From Veillonella sp. 3891 (GTDB lineage: Bacteria > Bacillota > Negativicutes > Veillonellales > Veillonellaceae): DNA of 64,000 bases. The position numbers and the translations under genes are program-made. Within the stretch, counting starts at the first letter, position 1; each line of letters starts with the position of its first letter. The notes beneath the pieces were generated by a model. It was not told where the DNA came from. It made no database searches and worked only from the letters and a program-made list of their open reading frames with translations. This document shows positions 34,324 to 43,103 of the stretch, piece after piece. The stretch spans positions 1 through 64,000 of the forward strand of contig NZ_RQVE01000006.1 of assembly GCF_003992315.1 (NCBI RefSeq). Direction: 5' to 3'.

Positions 34324-34503
34324 CTATGCAGCCTGTGGCGTTCGTAACTGAATCGGGCAAAGGGAAGACCGTAACACACTCCTTCTCAAACTATACAGTG
34401 GTTATGTTTGTTTAGGGGTATGTTACGGTCTTCTTGTGTTTGAGTGATTTGGTCAGTAAAGGAACACCACAAGGCTGCTACTTGTAACTGCGTTCCTCAA
34501 GGG
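34324..34503 (+). repeat. Duplicated block, copy B
   Basis: About 180 bp resembling 33655-33825 throughout, including a short stretch equivalent to the last codons of ecfT (CTATGCAGCCTGTGGCGTTC) outside any ecfT gene. Confidence 0.75.
34364..34433. terminator. CAAAC/GTTTG hairpin (copy 3)
   Basis: GAAGACCGTAAC / GTTACGGTCTTC, then ACTCC / GGGGT and CAAAC / GTTTG. It lies after the PepSY gene. Outer-stem bases differ from copy 2 but pairing is kept. Confidence 0.75.
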
Positions 34504-34583
34504 GAATCATTTGCAAACTTGTGCTTTGTTTAGTTTTGCTATATGGTATGGTAATAACACACATAAACAATGCGAATATATTA

Positions 34584-34592
34584 TGCTATAAT
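34584..34592 (+). promoter_or_regulatory. Extended -10 promoter of the toxin mRNA
   Basis: TGCTATAAT, with the transcript expected to start near 34599 at the GAAGAGCC leader. Confidence 0.7.
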
Positions 34593-34658
34593 ATAAATAT
34601 GAAGAGCCAACAACGTGAGTTGGGCTCATCTCTTCCTATGATGGGAGGAGGTGATACT

Positions 34659-34739
34659 ATGACACTGTTCGAAGTTTTAATGTTATTAATTCAATTCGGA
34701 TTGCTTGTTGTAGCAGTTTTAACTTATATGCAAATGTAA
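34659..34739 (+). CDS. Putative holin-like toxin peptide (26 residues)
   Basis: The ATG follows GGAGGAGGTGATACT, an unusually strong ribosome binding site. The peptide (MTLFEVLMLLIQFGLL, then VVAVLTYMQM) is one hydrophobic helix and matches the putative holin-like toxin (Hol_Tox) type common in Firmicutes. The leader GAAGAGCCAAC..GTTGGGCTC..CTCTTC can fold on itself. A convergent RNA with the same 5' leader lies immediately downstream, so this looks like the toxin of a type I-like module. Confidence 0.75.
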   Translation: MTLFEVLMLLIQFGLLVVAVLTYMQM

Positions 34740-34859
34740 GTGAAAAGCCTAACGTCAAAATAAGTGTCGGAAGCACTTATACACGTTAGGCACATTTCAC
34801 GTTATAGAATTCTGAGATGAGCCTAACGCCTTAGACACGTTGATGGCTCTTCTTTTATT
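34740..34859 (-). ncRNA. Convergent antitoxin-like sRNA (module at 34.7 kb)
   Basis: The minus-strand promoter TGATATACT (-10 hexamer at 34866-34871) would start near 34859. The RNA begins GAAGAGCCATCAACGTG, contains GGCGTTAGGCTCATCTC, and ends in the nested hairpin GCCTAACG..CGTTAGGC (34746-34791) with TTTT. It is clearly homologous to the + strand RNA at 40523-40635. It converges on the toxin gene, and the shared hairpin can terminate both transcripts. Confidence 0.7.
34746..34791. terminator. Shared toxin/antitoxin hairpin
   Basis: AGCCTAACG (34746-34754) pairs with CGTTAGGC (34784-34791) around an inner stem ATAAGTG/CACTTAT. Confidence 0.8.
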
Positions 34860-35106
34860 ACTTATAGTATATCATATATTTAGAATGTATGACAATTGTT
34901 TTGAGTTTGGCTATACAGTTTCTGGTGGTGGTATATATAAATTTGCGGTTTACTGGGGTTGCTTAGGGAATGTCGTATTTGCTTTGGTTGAGTATAGGTT
35001 TTTAATAATAATTTTCAAAATAATTCTCTAAGCACTTGAAATAGACATGGCTGTTAGTGCTATAATAGAATGAGGTAAGTTCGTGCAGGGGTTGAAAGGA
35101 GAAATG

Positions 35107-35601
35107 ATGGATTATAAAGTAGCAGCTTCTTTTTGGAAAGAGAAGGATACAGCTGCAAGAAAGATGGACCCACGTGAATTGCATGTTGAGATTGTTGATT
35201 TTTTGAAAGCCCATCATACGTGTGCTTTGGCGACGCATAGTGAAACGGGTGTACGTTGCACGCCATTATCATATACGGTGCATGGTGGATACATTGATAT
35301 CTTCTCTGAAGGCGGCGAGAAGTTTTTTCATTTAGAAGAAGATAAAAATGTATCTCTTACAGTGTTTGATCCTTATAAGGGGCCAGGTACAGCGAAGAGT
35401 GTTCAGATTCAAGGGGTAGCCACTGTGCTAGGTCCTGATGATGAAGAATATGCTAAGGTGCTAACAGAAATTGGTATGGAAAAATTATTAGACCGTGATG
35501 ATCCATTATATTTGATTCGTGTGAAATCGAATGAAATTGTTTATTTGAATGGTTCCTTGCGAGAACGAGGCTATTATATTCGTCAAGTCTTAGCGAGATA
35601 G
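35107..35601 (+). CDS. Pyridoxamine 5'-phosphate oxidase family (FMN-binding split-barrel) protein
   Basis: A 164-residue protein with a split-barrel fold pattern (HTCALATHSETGVRCTPLSYTVHGGYIDIFSEGG.KFFHL, about 37-80; NEIVYLNGS near the end). Relatives bind flavin or haem and carry out varied redox reactions; this is not the vitamin B6 enzyme PdxH by length or motifs. ATG at 35107 (MDYKVAASF) is five bases after AAAGGAG; the adjacent ATG at 35104 is possible. TATAAT near 35060 is a likely -10. Confidence 0.75.
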   Translation: MDYKVAASFWKEKDTAARKMDPRELHVEIVDFLKAHHTCALATHSETGVRCTPLSYTVHGGYIDIFSEGGEKFFHLEEDKNVSLTVFDPYKGPGTAKSVQIQGVATVLGPDDEEYAKVLTEIGMEKLLDRDDPLYLIRVKSNEIVYLNGSLRERGYYIRQVLAR

Positions 35602-35647
35602 GGTAGATTCTTTTTGCACATCTGCGTCAAGTATGATACAATAAGTA

Positions 35648-35683
35648 AAGACCGCCGTTAGAGGTTTCATCTAACGGTGGTTT
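35648..35683 (+). terminator. Terminator
   Basis: ACCGCCGTTAGA pairs with TCTAACGGTGGT, then TTTT. It also lies 25 bp before the next start, so it may affect that gene. Confidence 0.8.
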
Positions 35684-35707
35684 TTATTTTAGAAATGGAG
35701 ACAATGA

Positions 35708-36334
35708 ATGAATATACAACGTATCTTACTGAGTGCATTATTAGGAGCAACATTAGTAGTGACAGCTGCTTGTGGTACTGAAGCAGCTCAGCAAGCAAAA
35801 TCTGAAGTAGGTAAAGACGTGAAAGTAGAAGCAAAGATGCCTAGCTTTGATGCCACACCAATTGCTGATGAATATGCTACGATTCATACGAATAAAGGTG
35901 ATATCAAAGTGCGTCTGTATGGTAGCAAGGCACCTATCACTGTGAAAAACTTTAAAAGTTTAATTGAACAAGGATACTACAATAATTTAACCTTTCACCG
36001 TGTTATCGATGGCTTTATGATCCAAGGTGGAGATAATAAAAAGGGCGGCCCTGGGTATACGATTCCTGATGAAGTGAGCAATGATTTACACTTTAATAAA
36101 ATGGGAATCTTGGCGATGGCCAATGCGGGCCCAAATACAGGAAATGCGCAGTTCTTTATTACTGTGGCACCAACGCCTTGGTTAGATAATAAACACACCA
36201 TCTTCGGAGTGGTTGTACAGGGCATGGATGTGGTAGAAGCCATCAGTCGTGTACCACGAGATAAGCGAGATACACCGAAAGAACCAGTGGTGATTCAATC
36301 TGTTGACTTAGCACCAATTCCAGCTGGTGAATAA
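35708..36334 (+). CDS. Peptidyl-prolyl cis-trans isomerase lipoprotein, cyclophilin type
   Basis: A 208-residue lipoprotein (signal peptide, lipobox VTAAC, C22) with a bacterial cyclophilin domain (about 55-203). Key residues are in FHRVIDGFMIQGGD (catalytic R and F/M/Q cluster), GILAMANAGPNTGNAQFFIT and PWLDNKHTIFGVV. It would assist folding of exported proteins on the outer face of the inner membrane. The next gene begins two bases after the stop. Confidence 0.9.
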   Translation: MNIQRILLSALLGATLVVTAACGTEAAQQAKSEVGKDVKVEAKMPSFDATPIADEYATIHTNKGDIKVRLYGSKAPITVKNFKSLIEQGYYNNLTFHRVIDGFMIQGGDNKKGGPGYTIPDEVSNDLHFNKMGILAMANAGPNTGNAQFFITVAPTPWLDNKHTIFGVVVQGMDVVEAISRVPRDKRDTPKEPVVIQSVDLAPIPAGE

Positions 36335-36335
36335 G

Positions 36336-36608
36336 ATGGAAGAAAAGTTTTATACCTATATGGTGCGTTGTGCAGATGGATCTCTCTATACGGGATGGAC
36401 TACGGACTTAGAGAAACGTATACGAGCCCATAATGGTGAAATTAAAGGGGGAGCCAAGTATACACGAGGTCGTAGACCGGTCACTTTGGTGTGGAGTACA
36501 GCTTTCAGTAGAAAGCAAGACGCTCAATCCATGGAACAGCAAGTGAAGCGCATGGAACGGTCCCAAAAAGATGCCCTCATTGCGGCAAGTTGTGATATAA
36601 TGAAATGA
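36336..36608 (+). CDS. GIY-YIG nuclease family protein (YhbQ/UPF0213-like)
   Basis: A 90-residue protein with the GIY-YIG core in variant form (YTYMVRCADGSLYTGWTTDLEKRIRAHN, 5-32) and the downstream KYTRGRRPVTLVW. Small proteins of this group are single-domain nucleases of unclear role. The start at 36336 lies just after the stop of the cyclophilin gene; a GTG at 36327 is an alternative. Probably translated by coupling. Confidence 0.85.
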   Translation: MEEKFYTYMVRCADGSLYTGWTTDLEKRIRAHNGEIKGGAKYTRGRRPVTLVWSTAFSRKQDAQSMEQQVKRMERSQKDALIAASCDIMK

Positions 36609-36644
36609 TACAGATAGTGCGTGAATACGAGAGGAGGAATGCTA

Positions 36645-37103
36645 ATGAAACGAGTCATTGTGTCCGTGAAAAGTACGCAACGTGATGCGGATGGAGAAGA
36701 TACGGTGGTGGAATTAGTATCCTCTGGAAAGTATTATGAAACAGCTTTGGCGAAACATATTATTTATGATGAAAGTGAAGTTACTGGTTTGGGGAATACG
36801 AAAACGACAATTAAAGCCTATAAGGATTCGGTAGTACTCTTGCGAACTGGTGAATTTTCTATGCGCCATGAGTATCAACTGGGGAAGACGAACATTGCAA
36901 GCTTAGAAACCCCATATGGGGCGGTAGAACTAGCTATGCTAACCCATGAATTAGACATAGATTTGAAAGATGGCAAGGGCCATATTTGTTTAGGATATGA
37001 TATCTCTGTTGGTGGTGAATGGCAATTTTACAACCAACTATATGTAGAGATTCGGGAGGATGTACATTATGGACATGAAAGAAGTTTTGAAAGCAGCCAT
37101 TAA
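36645..37103 (+). CDS. DUF1934 (YwiB-like) protein
   Basis: A 152-residue beta-barrel-type protein. The order KRVIVSVKSTQ, then ELVSSGKYYE, LLRTGEFSMRHEY and LDLKDGKGHICLGYDI fits DUF1934, commonly encoded directly before argS in Firmicutes. Function unknown. The start at 36645 is seven bases after GAGGAGG. The 3' end overlaps argS by 35 bp, so the two are translationally linked. Confidence 0.85.
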   Translation: MKRVIVSVKSTQRDADGEDTVVELVSSGKYYETALAKHIIYDESEVTGLGNTKTTIKAYKDSVVLLRTGEFSMRHEYQLGKTNIASLETPYGAVELAMLTHELDIDLKDGKGHICLGYDISVGGEWQFYNQLYVEIREDVHYGHERSFESSH

Positions 37104-38733
37104 GGATGCTTTGCAAATAGCTCTGGAACAAGGAGAATTACCAGAAGGTACCTATCCAGAGGCACAATTAGAAGTACCACCGCAGAAAGAGTTCGGTGAT
37201 TTTTCTACTAACATAGCTATGCAATCTGCACGAGTAGCGAAATCCAATCCAAGAGCTATTGCGGAAACGATTATTTCCCATATGAATTATGATTGGTTAG
37301 AGCGCGCAGAAGTAGCAGGTGCTGGATTCATCAATTTCTTCTTAGCATCAGATGTGATTTATGATACTTTAAAAAATATATTAACAACAGGGGACACATA
37401 TGGTAGTGCTCCACTTCGTGAAGAGGATACAGTACAAATCGAGTATGTGAGCGCCAACCCAACAGGTTTATTACATGTAGGCCATGGTCGTGGTGCTGCC
37501 TATGGTAGTGCTTTGGTAAATTTAATGCGTGCAGCTGGATATAATGTATTTGCTGAGTATTACATTAATGATGCAGGTAAACAAATCGACAACTTAGCGG
37601 CCTCTGTGAATGCTCGCTATTTAGAATTGTTAGATATGAAACATGAGTTCCCTGAGTCTGGCTATCGTGGTCAAGATGTCATCGATACAGCGCAAGAATT
37701 GATTAACTGGAGAGGCGATTTCTTCGCAGTCCTTCCAGAAGAAGAGCGTGTTCCATTCTTTAAAGAATTTGCTTTAACAGAAAAATTAAATGGATTACGC
37801 AAAACATTACGTAATTTCCGTGTAGGGTTTGATCGTTGGTTTAGCGAACGTAGTTTGCATAAAAGCGGTGAGATTCGCACATTGGTGAATCAGTTATTAG
37901 AGTCTGGCGGAATGTATGAAAAAGATGGGGCTTACTGGTTGGCATCTATGCAATATGGAGATGACAAAGACCGTGTAGTTATCCGTGACAATGGAGAGCC
38001 AACATACTTAGCCGCAGATATTGCGTACCACAAAGATAAATACGAACGTGGTTACAAACAATTAATTAACATTTGGGGTGCTGACCATCATGGTTATATT
38101 GCTCGTGTAAAAGCAGCTATGGAAGCGCTTGGATTCAATCCAGATAAATTAGAAGTTCTGTTATTACAAATGGTATTTTTATACCGTGATGGGGAACTTG
38201 TAAAAATGTCCAAACGTACTGGTGAAACCATAACTTTGGATGAATTGATTGAAGACGTAGGAGTGGATGCAGCAAGATACTTCTTCTTGATGCGCTCCTT
38301 AGATAGTCAATTGGACTTCGACATCAATTTGGCATCCTCTAAATCTAACGACAATCCAGTGTACTACATCCAGTATGCACATGCTCGTATTCATAGTATT
38401 TTTGGACAAGTAAAAGAAGCGGGTATTGCCTATGGTGACTGGGCAAATACATCTTTCACAGCATTGCAAAGTGAACAAGAAGTGGAATTGATTAAAAAAT
38501 TAGCGGCTTATCCAGAAGAAATTCAACTATCTGCTAATAATAAAGTACCACATCGTATCGCTAAATACTTGTACGATGTAGCAAGTCTATTCCATTCCTT
38601 CTATAAACAAGGTCGTATCATGGGCGTTGAACCAGAATTGCAACAAGCTCGATTAGGCTTGATTACGGCAACAGCACATGTATTACAACATGGTCTTGGT
38701 ATCTTAGGTATTTCTGCTCCTGAAAAAATGTAA
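37069..38733 (+). CDS. argS: Arginyl-tRNA synthetase
   Basis: A 554-residue class I aminoacyl-tRNA synthetase. It has an N-terminal Add-1 domain, the HIGH-type motif ANPTGLLHVGHGRGA (about 128-142), a KMSKRTG loop, and an anticodon-binding helical domain at the C-terminus. The start at 37069 follows GGGAGG within the 3' end of the DUF1934 gene. Co-transcribed with pyrG, 31 bp downstream. Confidence 0.95.
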   Translation: MDMKEVLKAAIKDALQIALEQGELPEGTYPEAQLEVPPQKEFGDFSTNIAMQSARVAKSNPRAIAETIISHMNYDWLERAEVAGAGFINFFLASDVIYDTLKNILTTGDTYGSAPLREEDTVQIEYVSANPTGLLHVGHGRGAAYGSALVNLMRAAGYNVFAEYYINDAGKQIDNLAASVNARYLELLDMKHEFPESGYRGQDVIDTAQELINWRGDFFAVLPEEERVPFFKEFALTEKLNGLRKTLRNFRVGFDRWFSERSLHKSGEIRTLVNQLLESGGMYEKDGAYWLASMQYGDDKDRVVIRDNGEPTYLAADIAYHKDKYERGYKQLINIWGADHHGYIARVKAAMEALGFNPDKLEVLLLQMVFLYRDGELVKMSKRTGETITLDELIEDVGVDAARYFFLMRSLDSQLDFDINLASSKSNDNPVYYIQYAHARIHSIFGQVKEAGIAYGDWANTSFTALQSEQEVELIKKLAAYPEEIQLSANNKVPHRIAKYLYDVASLFHSFYKQGRIMGVEPELQQARLGLITATAHVLQHGLGILGISAPEKM

Positions 38734-38764
38734 TCAGAAGCGCATAATTTATTAGGGAGGCATC

Positions 38765-40375
38765 ATGTCAACAAAGTATATTTTCGTAACAGGTGGCGTC
38801 GTATCATCATTAGGTAAAGGCATTACTGCAGCATCCTTGGGACGTTTGTTGAAAAACCGTGGGTATAAGGTGACAATTCAAAAATTTGATCCATATATTA
38901 ATATTGACCCAGGTACAATGAGTCCCTATCAACATGGTGAAGTGTTCGTCACTGACGACGGTGCAGAAACTGACCTAGATTTAGGCCACTATGAACGTTT
39001 CATCGACATTAACTTAGGTAAAACATCCAATATTACAGCTGGTAAAGTGTATTGGTCTGTGATCAATAAAGAACGTAAAGGTGAATATCTTGGCTCTACT
39101 GTGCAAGTTATCCCTCACATTACGAATGAAATCAAAAATGCTGTGTTCCGTGTAGGTAAAGAAGACAATGCTGATGTGGTGATTACAGAAATCGGCGGTA
39201 CTGTAGGTGATATTGAAAGCTTACCGTTCTTGGAAGCTATCCGCCAAGTGAAAAAAGAAGTGAACCGTGATGATGTGTTATATATCCACGTAACATTGGT
39301 ACCATATATTAGTGCAGCTGGTGAGTTGAAAACAAAACCAACACAACATAGCGTAAAAGAACTTCGTGGCATCGGTATTCAACCAGATATCATTGTATGC
39401 CGTACGGAAAAAGAAATTTCCCGTGAAATGAAAGATAAATTGGCCTTATTCTGTGACGTAGACCCAGATGCTATCGTGGAAAACCGTACCTGCAGTACTA
39501 TCTATGAAGTGCCATTAATGATGCAAGATGAAGGATTAGACAGTATTGTAGTGCGCAAATTGAACCTAGAAGATCGTCCTGCAGATATGACAGAATGGAA
39601 AGAAATGGTGCATAAAATCTTACATCCTAAACAAGAGATTACTATCGCTCTTGTGGGTAAATACGTAGCATTACATGATGCATATATTTCTGTAGCGGAA
39701 GCATTGGGGCATGCAGGTATCGTAGAAGACACTAAAGTGAATATTAAATGGGTTGACTCTGAAGCGGTAGAAACAGAAGGTACTGATTTAGCGGAAGTAT
39801 ACAAAGATGTAGATGGTATCTTGGTACCTGGTGGTTTCGGTTGCCGTGGCGTAGAAGGTAAAATTGCTACTATCCAATATGCTCGTGAGCACAAAGTACC
39901 ATTCCTTGGGATCTGTTTAGGTATGCAATCTTCTGTTATGGAATTTGCTCGTTCCGTATTGGATATGAAAGGTGCTACTTCTACAGAATTTGATGAAAGC
40001 TGTGAGTTCCCTGTGATCGATTTAATGGACGATCAAGTAGATGTGGATGAAAAAGGCGGTACAATGCGTCTTGGCGTATACCCATGTAAAACAGTACAAG
40101 GTACAAAAGTACATGAAGCATACGGTGAAGACTTAATCTATGAACGCCATCGTCATCGTTGGGAATTCAACAATGCATACCGTCAACAGTTGACAGATGC
40201 AGGCTTGATTATCTCTGGTACATCTCCTGACAATCGTTTAGTAGAATGCGTTGAAGTAGCAGATCATCCTTGGTTCGTGGGCGTACAATTCCACCCAGAA
40301 TTGAAATCCCGTCCAAACAATGCACATCCATTATTCAAAGGATTTGTGAAAGCAGCCATTGACAATAAAAAATAA
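38765..40375 (+). CDS. pyrG: CTP synthase
   Basis: A 536-residue enzyme aminating UTP to CTP with glutamine. The amidoligase domain begins [23 protein letters not shown]. The class I glutamine amidotransferase domain has nucleophile C in FLGICLGMQ and the His-Glu pair in QFHPELKS. The start follows GGGAGG. Followed by a strong terminator. Confidence 0.96.
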   Translation: MSTKYIFVTGGVVSSLGKGITAASLGRLLKNRGYKVTIQKFDPYINIDPGTMSPYQHGEVFVTDDGAETDLDLGHYERFIDINLGKTSNITAGKVYWSVINKERKGEYLGSTVQVIPHITNEIKNAVFRVGKEDNADVVITEIGGTVGDIESLPFLEAIRQVKKEVNRDDVLYIHVTLVPYISAAGELKTKPTQHSVKELRGIGIQPDIIVCRTEKEISREMKDKLALFCDVDPDAIVENRTCSTIYEVPLMMQDEGLDSIVVRKLNLEDRPADMTEWKEMVHKILHPKQEITIALVGKYVALHDAYISVAEALGHAGIVEDTKVNIKWVDSEAVETEGTDLAEVYKDVDGILVPGGFGCRGVEGKIATIQYAREHKVPFLGICLGMQSSVMEFARSVLDMKGATSTEFDESCEFPVIDLMDDQVDVDEKGGTMRLGVYPCKTVQGTKVHEAYGEDLIYERHRHRWEFNNAYRQQLTDAGLIISGTSPDNRLVECVEVADHPWFVGVQFHPELKSRPNNAHPLFKGFVKAAIDNKK

Positions 40376-40398
40376 GACATACTGAGTGTGTCATATAG

Positions 40399-40444
40399 AA
40401 AGGACTGTAACGAGAATAGAATAGATTCTTGTTGCAGTCCTTTT
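40399..40444 (+). terminator. pyrG terminator
   Basis: AAAGGACTG..AAC..AGAAT pairs with ATTCT..GTT..CAGTCCTTT, followed by T. Confidence 0.85.
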
Positions 40445-40507
40445 ATGATAAGAGCTGTTTTTGAGGATTATGACATAGTCATACCTATTGTTTTTTATCC
40501 CAAACAG

Positions 40508-40516
40508 TGCTATACT
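40508..40516 (+). promoter_or_regulatory. Extended -10 promoter of the 40.5-kb sRNA
   Basis: TGCTATACT, with the start expected near 40523. Confidence 0.65.
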
Positions 40517-40522
40517 TGAGAC

Positions 40523-40635
40523 ATAAACAAGAAGAGCCGTCAACGTGTGCTGGCGTTAGGCTCATCTCAAATAACTAAGGAATTTGAAATAGCCTAACGT
40601 GTAGAGGGTGCGAACCTCTTTCGTTAGGCTTTTTC
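40523..40635 (+). ncRNA. Convergent antitoxin-like sRNA (module at 40.6 kb)
   Basis: It begins near GAAGAGCCGTCAACGTGTG, contains GGCGTTAGGCTCATCTCA, and ends in AGCCTAACG (40591-40599) / CGTTAGGCT (40622-40630) with inner stem AGAGG/CCTCT and T5. It is homologous along its length to the RNA at 34740-34859. It faces the small peptide gene on the minus strand. Confidence 0.7.
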
Positions 40636-40640
40636 ATCGA

Positions 40641-40721
40641 TTATTTGAACAAATCAATGATTTGTACTATTAGCTTTAAAATTAAAATCAATACATTGAT
40701 TTTTCTAAAAAACTTTTTCAT
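40641..40721 (-). CDS. 26-residue cationic hydrophobic peptide, type I toxin-like
   Basis: The peptide MKKFFRKINVLI..LILKLIVQIIDLFK (26 residues) has a basic N-terminus and one amphipathic or membrane helix. Its ATG follows TATAGGAGGAGGTGGTACT, and its mRNA leader (GAAGAGTC..CAACGCG..GTTGGGCTC..CTCTTC) is the same as that of the 34.7-kb module, although the peptide sequence is different. The shared hairpin at 40591-40630 lies after its stop. Confidence 0.65.
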   Translation of the reverse strand: MKKFFRKINVLILILKLIVQIIDLFK

Positions 40722-40790
40722 AGTACCACCTCCTCCTATAGGATAGGAAGAGATGAGCCCAACGCGCGTTGAAGACTCTTCTATAATTGC

Positions 40791-40799
40791 ATTATAACA
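40791..40799 (-). promoter_or_regulatory. Extended -10 promoter of the 40.7-kb peptide mRNA
   Basis: On the minus strand TGTTATAAT, 70-80 bp upstream of the ATG at 40721. Confidence 0.65.
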
Positions 40800-40848
40800 G
40801 AATTTATTCGTATTGTGTATATATAAAGATAAAAAACACATGAGTCTA

Positions 40849-40877
40849 TTGACAAGCGACTTAAAATGCTATAGAAT
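40849..40877 (+). promoter_or_regulatory. Promoter of the leu T-box transcript
   Basis: TTGACA (40849-40854), a 17-bp spacer and TAGAAT (40872-40877). Confidence 0.75.
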
Positions 40878-40889
40878 AATCTTCAGTTA

Positions 40890-41124
40890 GATAAAGTAAA
40901 TGCGATGAACAGGTATAAAGATATAGTTAGTTGCTTTCAGAGAGCTACTGGTTGGTGTGAAGTAGTAGAACGATTATATTGAAACTCCCCTGTGAGCAGC
41001 GATGGTGAAACTAAGTAGTCATCGACGGTAGTTCCGTTATAACTGTGAGAACCAACTAGGGTGGGACCGTGTTATTGAAATGATAATGCCCCTTGATGTG
41101 CGTTGCACATTGAGGGGCTTTTTT
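40890..41124 (+). promoter_or_regulatory. T-box riboswitch, leucine-specific
   Basis: Stem I elements AGAGAGC and GGTTGGTGTGAA are present. A CTC leucine specifier is placed at 40985-40987, followed by CCCTGTGAGC. The T-box sequence AGGGTGGGACCGTG is at 41058-41071. The terminator GCCCC..GTGC/GCAC..GGGGC is at 41088-41118 with T6. Uncharged tRNA-Leu should favour antitermination into leuA. Confidence 0.9.
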
Positions 41125-41156
41125 GTATCATAGGTTAATCAGTGAAGTTCTTACAT

Positions 41157-41403
41157 TTTACAATGAGGTCTGTATAAGGTATACAGTACAAGTACACTCT
41201 ATTGGAATGTTCTGATAGATGTAAGCATGGCTTACTAACAGTAGGATAGGCGGATGATTATGACAAACAACCGCACTTAACAATGTTAGAATCTGTAATG
41301 TACTACTAGGACAGACAGTATGTAAAATGTAAAAACTACTTTACAACCAATACATTATATAACGCCCCTAGGGATGCATAGACATCTCTGGGGGCGTTTT
41401 TTA
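41157..41403 (+). ncRNA. Second promoter, leader and terminator between the T-box and leuA
   Basis: TTTACA (41157-41162), 17 bp and TATACA (41180-41185) form a promoter just after the T-box terminator. The leader contains hairpins GTAAGC/GCTTAC (about 41221-41236) and GCGG/CCGC (about 41250-41275). It ends in the strong terminator AACGCCCC..GATG/CATC..GGGGCGTT (about 41361-41398) with T6. No T-box sequence is present in this second unit. It could be a second attenuator or an independent small RNA. Confidence 0.6.
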
Positions 41404-41560
41404 TTCTCTGAAAGAAATCTCAGAGGGCACGTACTTAAAACCACCATAGGAATGATTTTAGCAAAGGTGAGATATGGAGGCCACATATTCAGTTTTTTTA
41501 GAATCATCCATTAGAATAGACATACGAACAGATATAGATTAGTCAGAAAGAGGAATAACC

Positions 41561-43099
41561 ATGGATAACAGAATTTATTTTTTTGATACTACACTACGTG
41601 ATGGGGAGCAAACACCAGGTGTGTCCCTTCAAACACCAGAAAAAGTAGAAATTGCACAAGCTCTTGTGCGCCTTGGACTAGATGTCATCGAAGCTGGTTT
41701 CCCAGCGGCGTCAGAAGGTGACTTTGAAGCGGTATCTACCATTGCTAAAGAAGTACGTGGATGTACTATTGCAGCGCTTGCTCGATCCAATGAAAATGAC
41801 GTGACAAAAGCAGCAGAAGCACTAGCTCATGCAGAGCGCAGCCGCCTTCATGTGTTTATCGCTACTAGCGATATTCATCTAGAATATAAGTTGAAAAAGA
41901 CTCGTGAAGAAGTGTTAGATATTGTGAAACACATCCTTGAATTTGCAAAAGGTAAATTCGATGAAATCGAGTTCTCTGCAGAAGATGCGTCTCGTACAGA
42001 TTTAGATTATCTATGTCGTGTCTTTGAAGTGGCAATCGAAGGTGGCGCTTCTATCTTGAATATACCAGATACAGTAGGCTACATGACACCAGAAGAATTT
42101 GGCAATCGTATTCGCTACATCAAAGAGCATACGAAAGGTATTGAAAAGGCAATCATCAGTGTACACTGCCACAATGACTTAGGTCTTGCTAATGCGAACA
42201 CATTGGCAGCTATCGAAGCGGGGGCTCGTCAAGTGGAATGTACTATGAATGGCTTGGGAGAACGAGCTGGTAATGTGGCTATCGAAGAAGTGGTGATGGC
42301 TATTAAAACTCGTCATGACCATTATCCATTCGATGTACACATCGACACACCACTATTCACTCGTACTAGTAAATTGGTGAGCAAACTTTGCGGTGTTGCT
42401 GTATCTCCTAACAAAGCTATCGTAGGTGCCAATGCCTTCGCACATGAGTCCGGCATTCATCAACATGGTATGTTGAACAATCCAACGACGTATGAAATCA
42501 TGACTCCTGCTAGCGTAGGAGCAGAAAAAACGTCCATCGTATTGGGTAAACATTCTGGACGCCATGCTTTTGAAGATCATCTAGTGAATCTAGGCTTTCA
42601 GTTAGAAGAAGAACGAGTGAATGAATTGTTCATTCAATTCAAAACCTTAGCAGATAAGAAAAAACAAGTGTATGATGAAGATATTTATGCCTTAGTGATG
42701 GATACCATGCATCACGAGCAAGCATTCCACGTGGTGCAACACGATTATCATTCCGATCAAAATGGATACGTGCTTGCTAGCATTCGTGTATTAACTCCGA
42801 ATGGGGAACGCATGGATGCCGCTGTTGGTGATGGTCCAGTAGATGCTTCTTTCAGAGCCATCGAACGACTAGTGAACACTCCATTTGTATTGGAAAACTT
42901 CCAAATCCGTTCTGTAACGGTAGGTAAGGATGCCCTTGGGGAAGCGGTGGTGAAAGTCAACTACAATGGCCGCAGATTCCAAGGTCGTGGTATTAGCACA
43001 GACATCGTAAAATCCAGTGTGAATGCCTATATTAACGCAGTAAACGCAATTTATTTAGCAAAAGAATTAGAACAAGAGTTTGGAAACCAGGAGGGTTAA
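41561..43099 (+). CDS. leuA: 2-isopropylmalate synthase
   Basis: A 512-residue enzyme condensing acetyl-CoA with 2-oxoisovalerate, the first step of leucine synthesis. A TIM barrel starts at [16 protein letters not shown] (5-20) and contains [14 protein letters not shown] and [11 protein letters not shown] metal and substrate motifs. The C-terminal LeuA regulatory domain (about 390-510) is present, so leucine feedback is expected. The start follows AGAGGAA. First gene of leuACDB. Confidence 0.96.
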   Translation: MDNRIYFFDTTLRDGEQTPGVSLQTPEKVEIAQALVRLGLDVIEAGFPAASEGDFEAVSTIAKEVRGCTIAALARSNENDVTKAAEALAHAERSRLHVFIATSDIHLEYKLKKTREEVLDIVKHILEFAKGKFDEIEFSAEDASRTDLDYLCRVFEVAIEGGASILNIPDTVGYMTPEEFGNRIRYIKEHTKGIEKAIISVHCHNDLGLANANTLAAIEAGARQVECTMNGLGERAGNVAIEEVVMAIKTRHDHYPFDVHIDTPLFTRTSKLVSKLCGVAVSPNKAIVGANAFAHESGIHQHGMLNNPTTYEIMTPASVGAEKTSIVLGKHSGRHAFEDHLVNLGFQLEEERVNELFIQFKTLADKKKQVYDEDIYALVMDTMHHEQAFHVVQHDYHSDQNGYVLASIRVLTPNGERMDAAVGDGPVDASFRAIERLVNTPFVLENFQIRSVTVGKDALGEAVVKVNYNGRRFQGRGISTDIVKSSVNAYINAVNAIYLAKELEQEFGNQEG

Positions 43100-43103
43100 T
43101 GTC

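Noticed and set aside
34840-35031. 63-residue plus-strand frame
   Set aside because: It overlaps the antitoxin-like RNA promoter region, lacks a ribosome binding site and is only low-complexity hydrophobic sequence.
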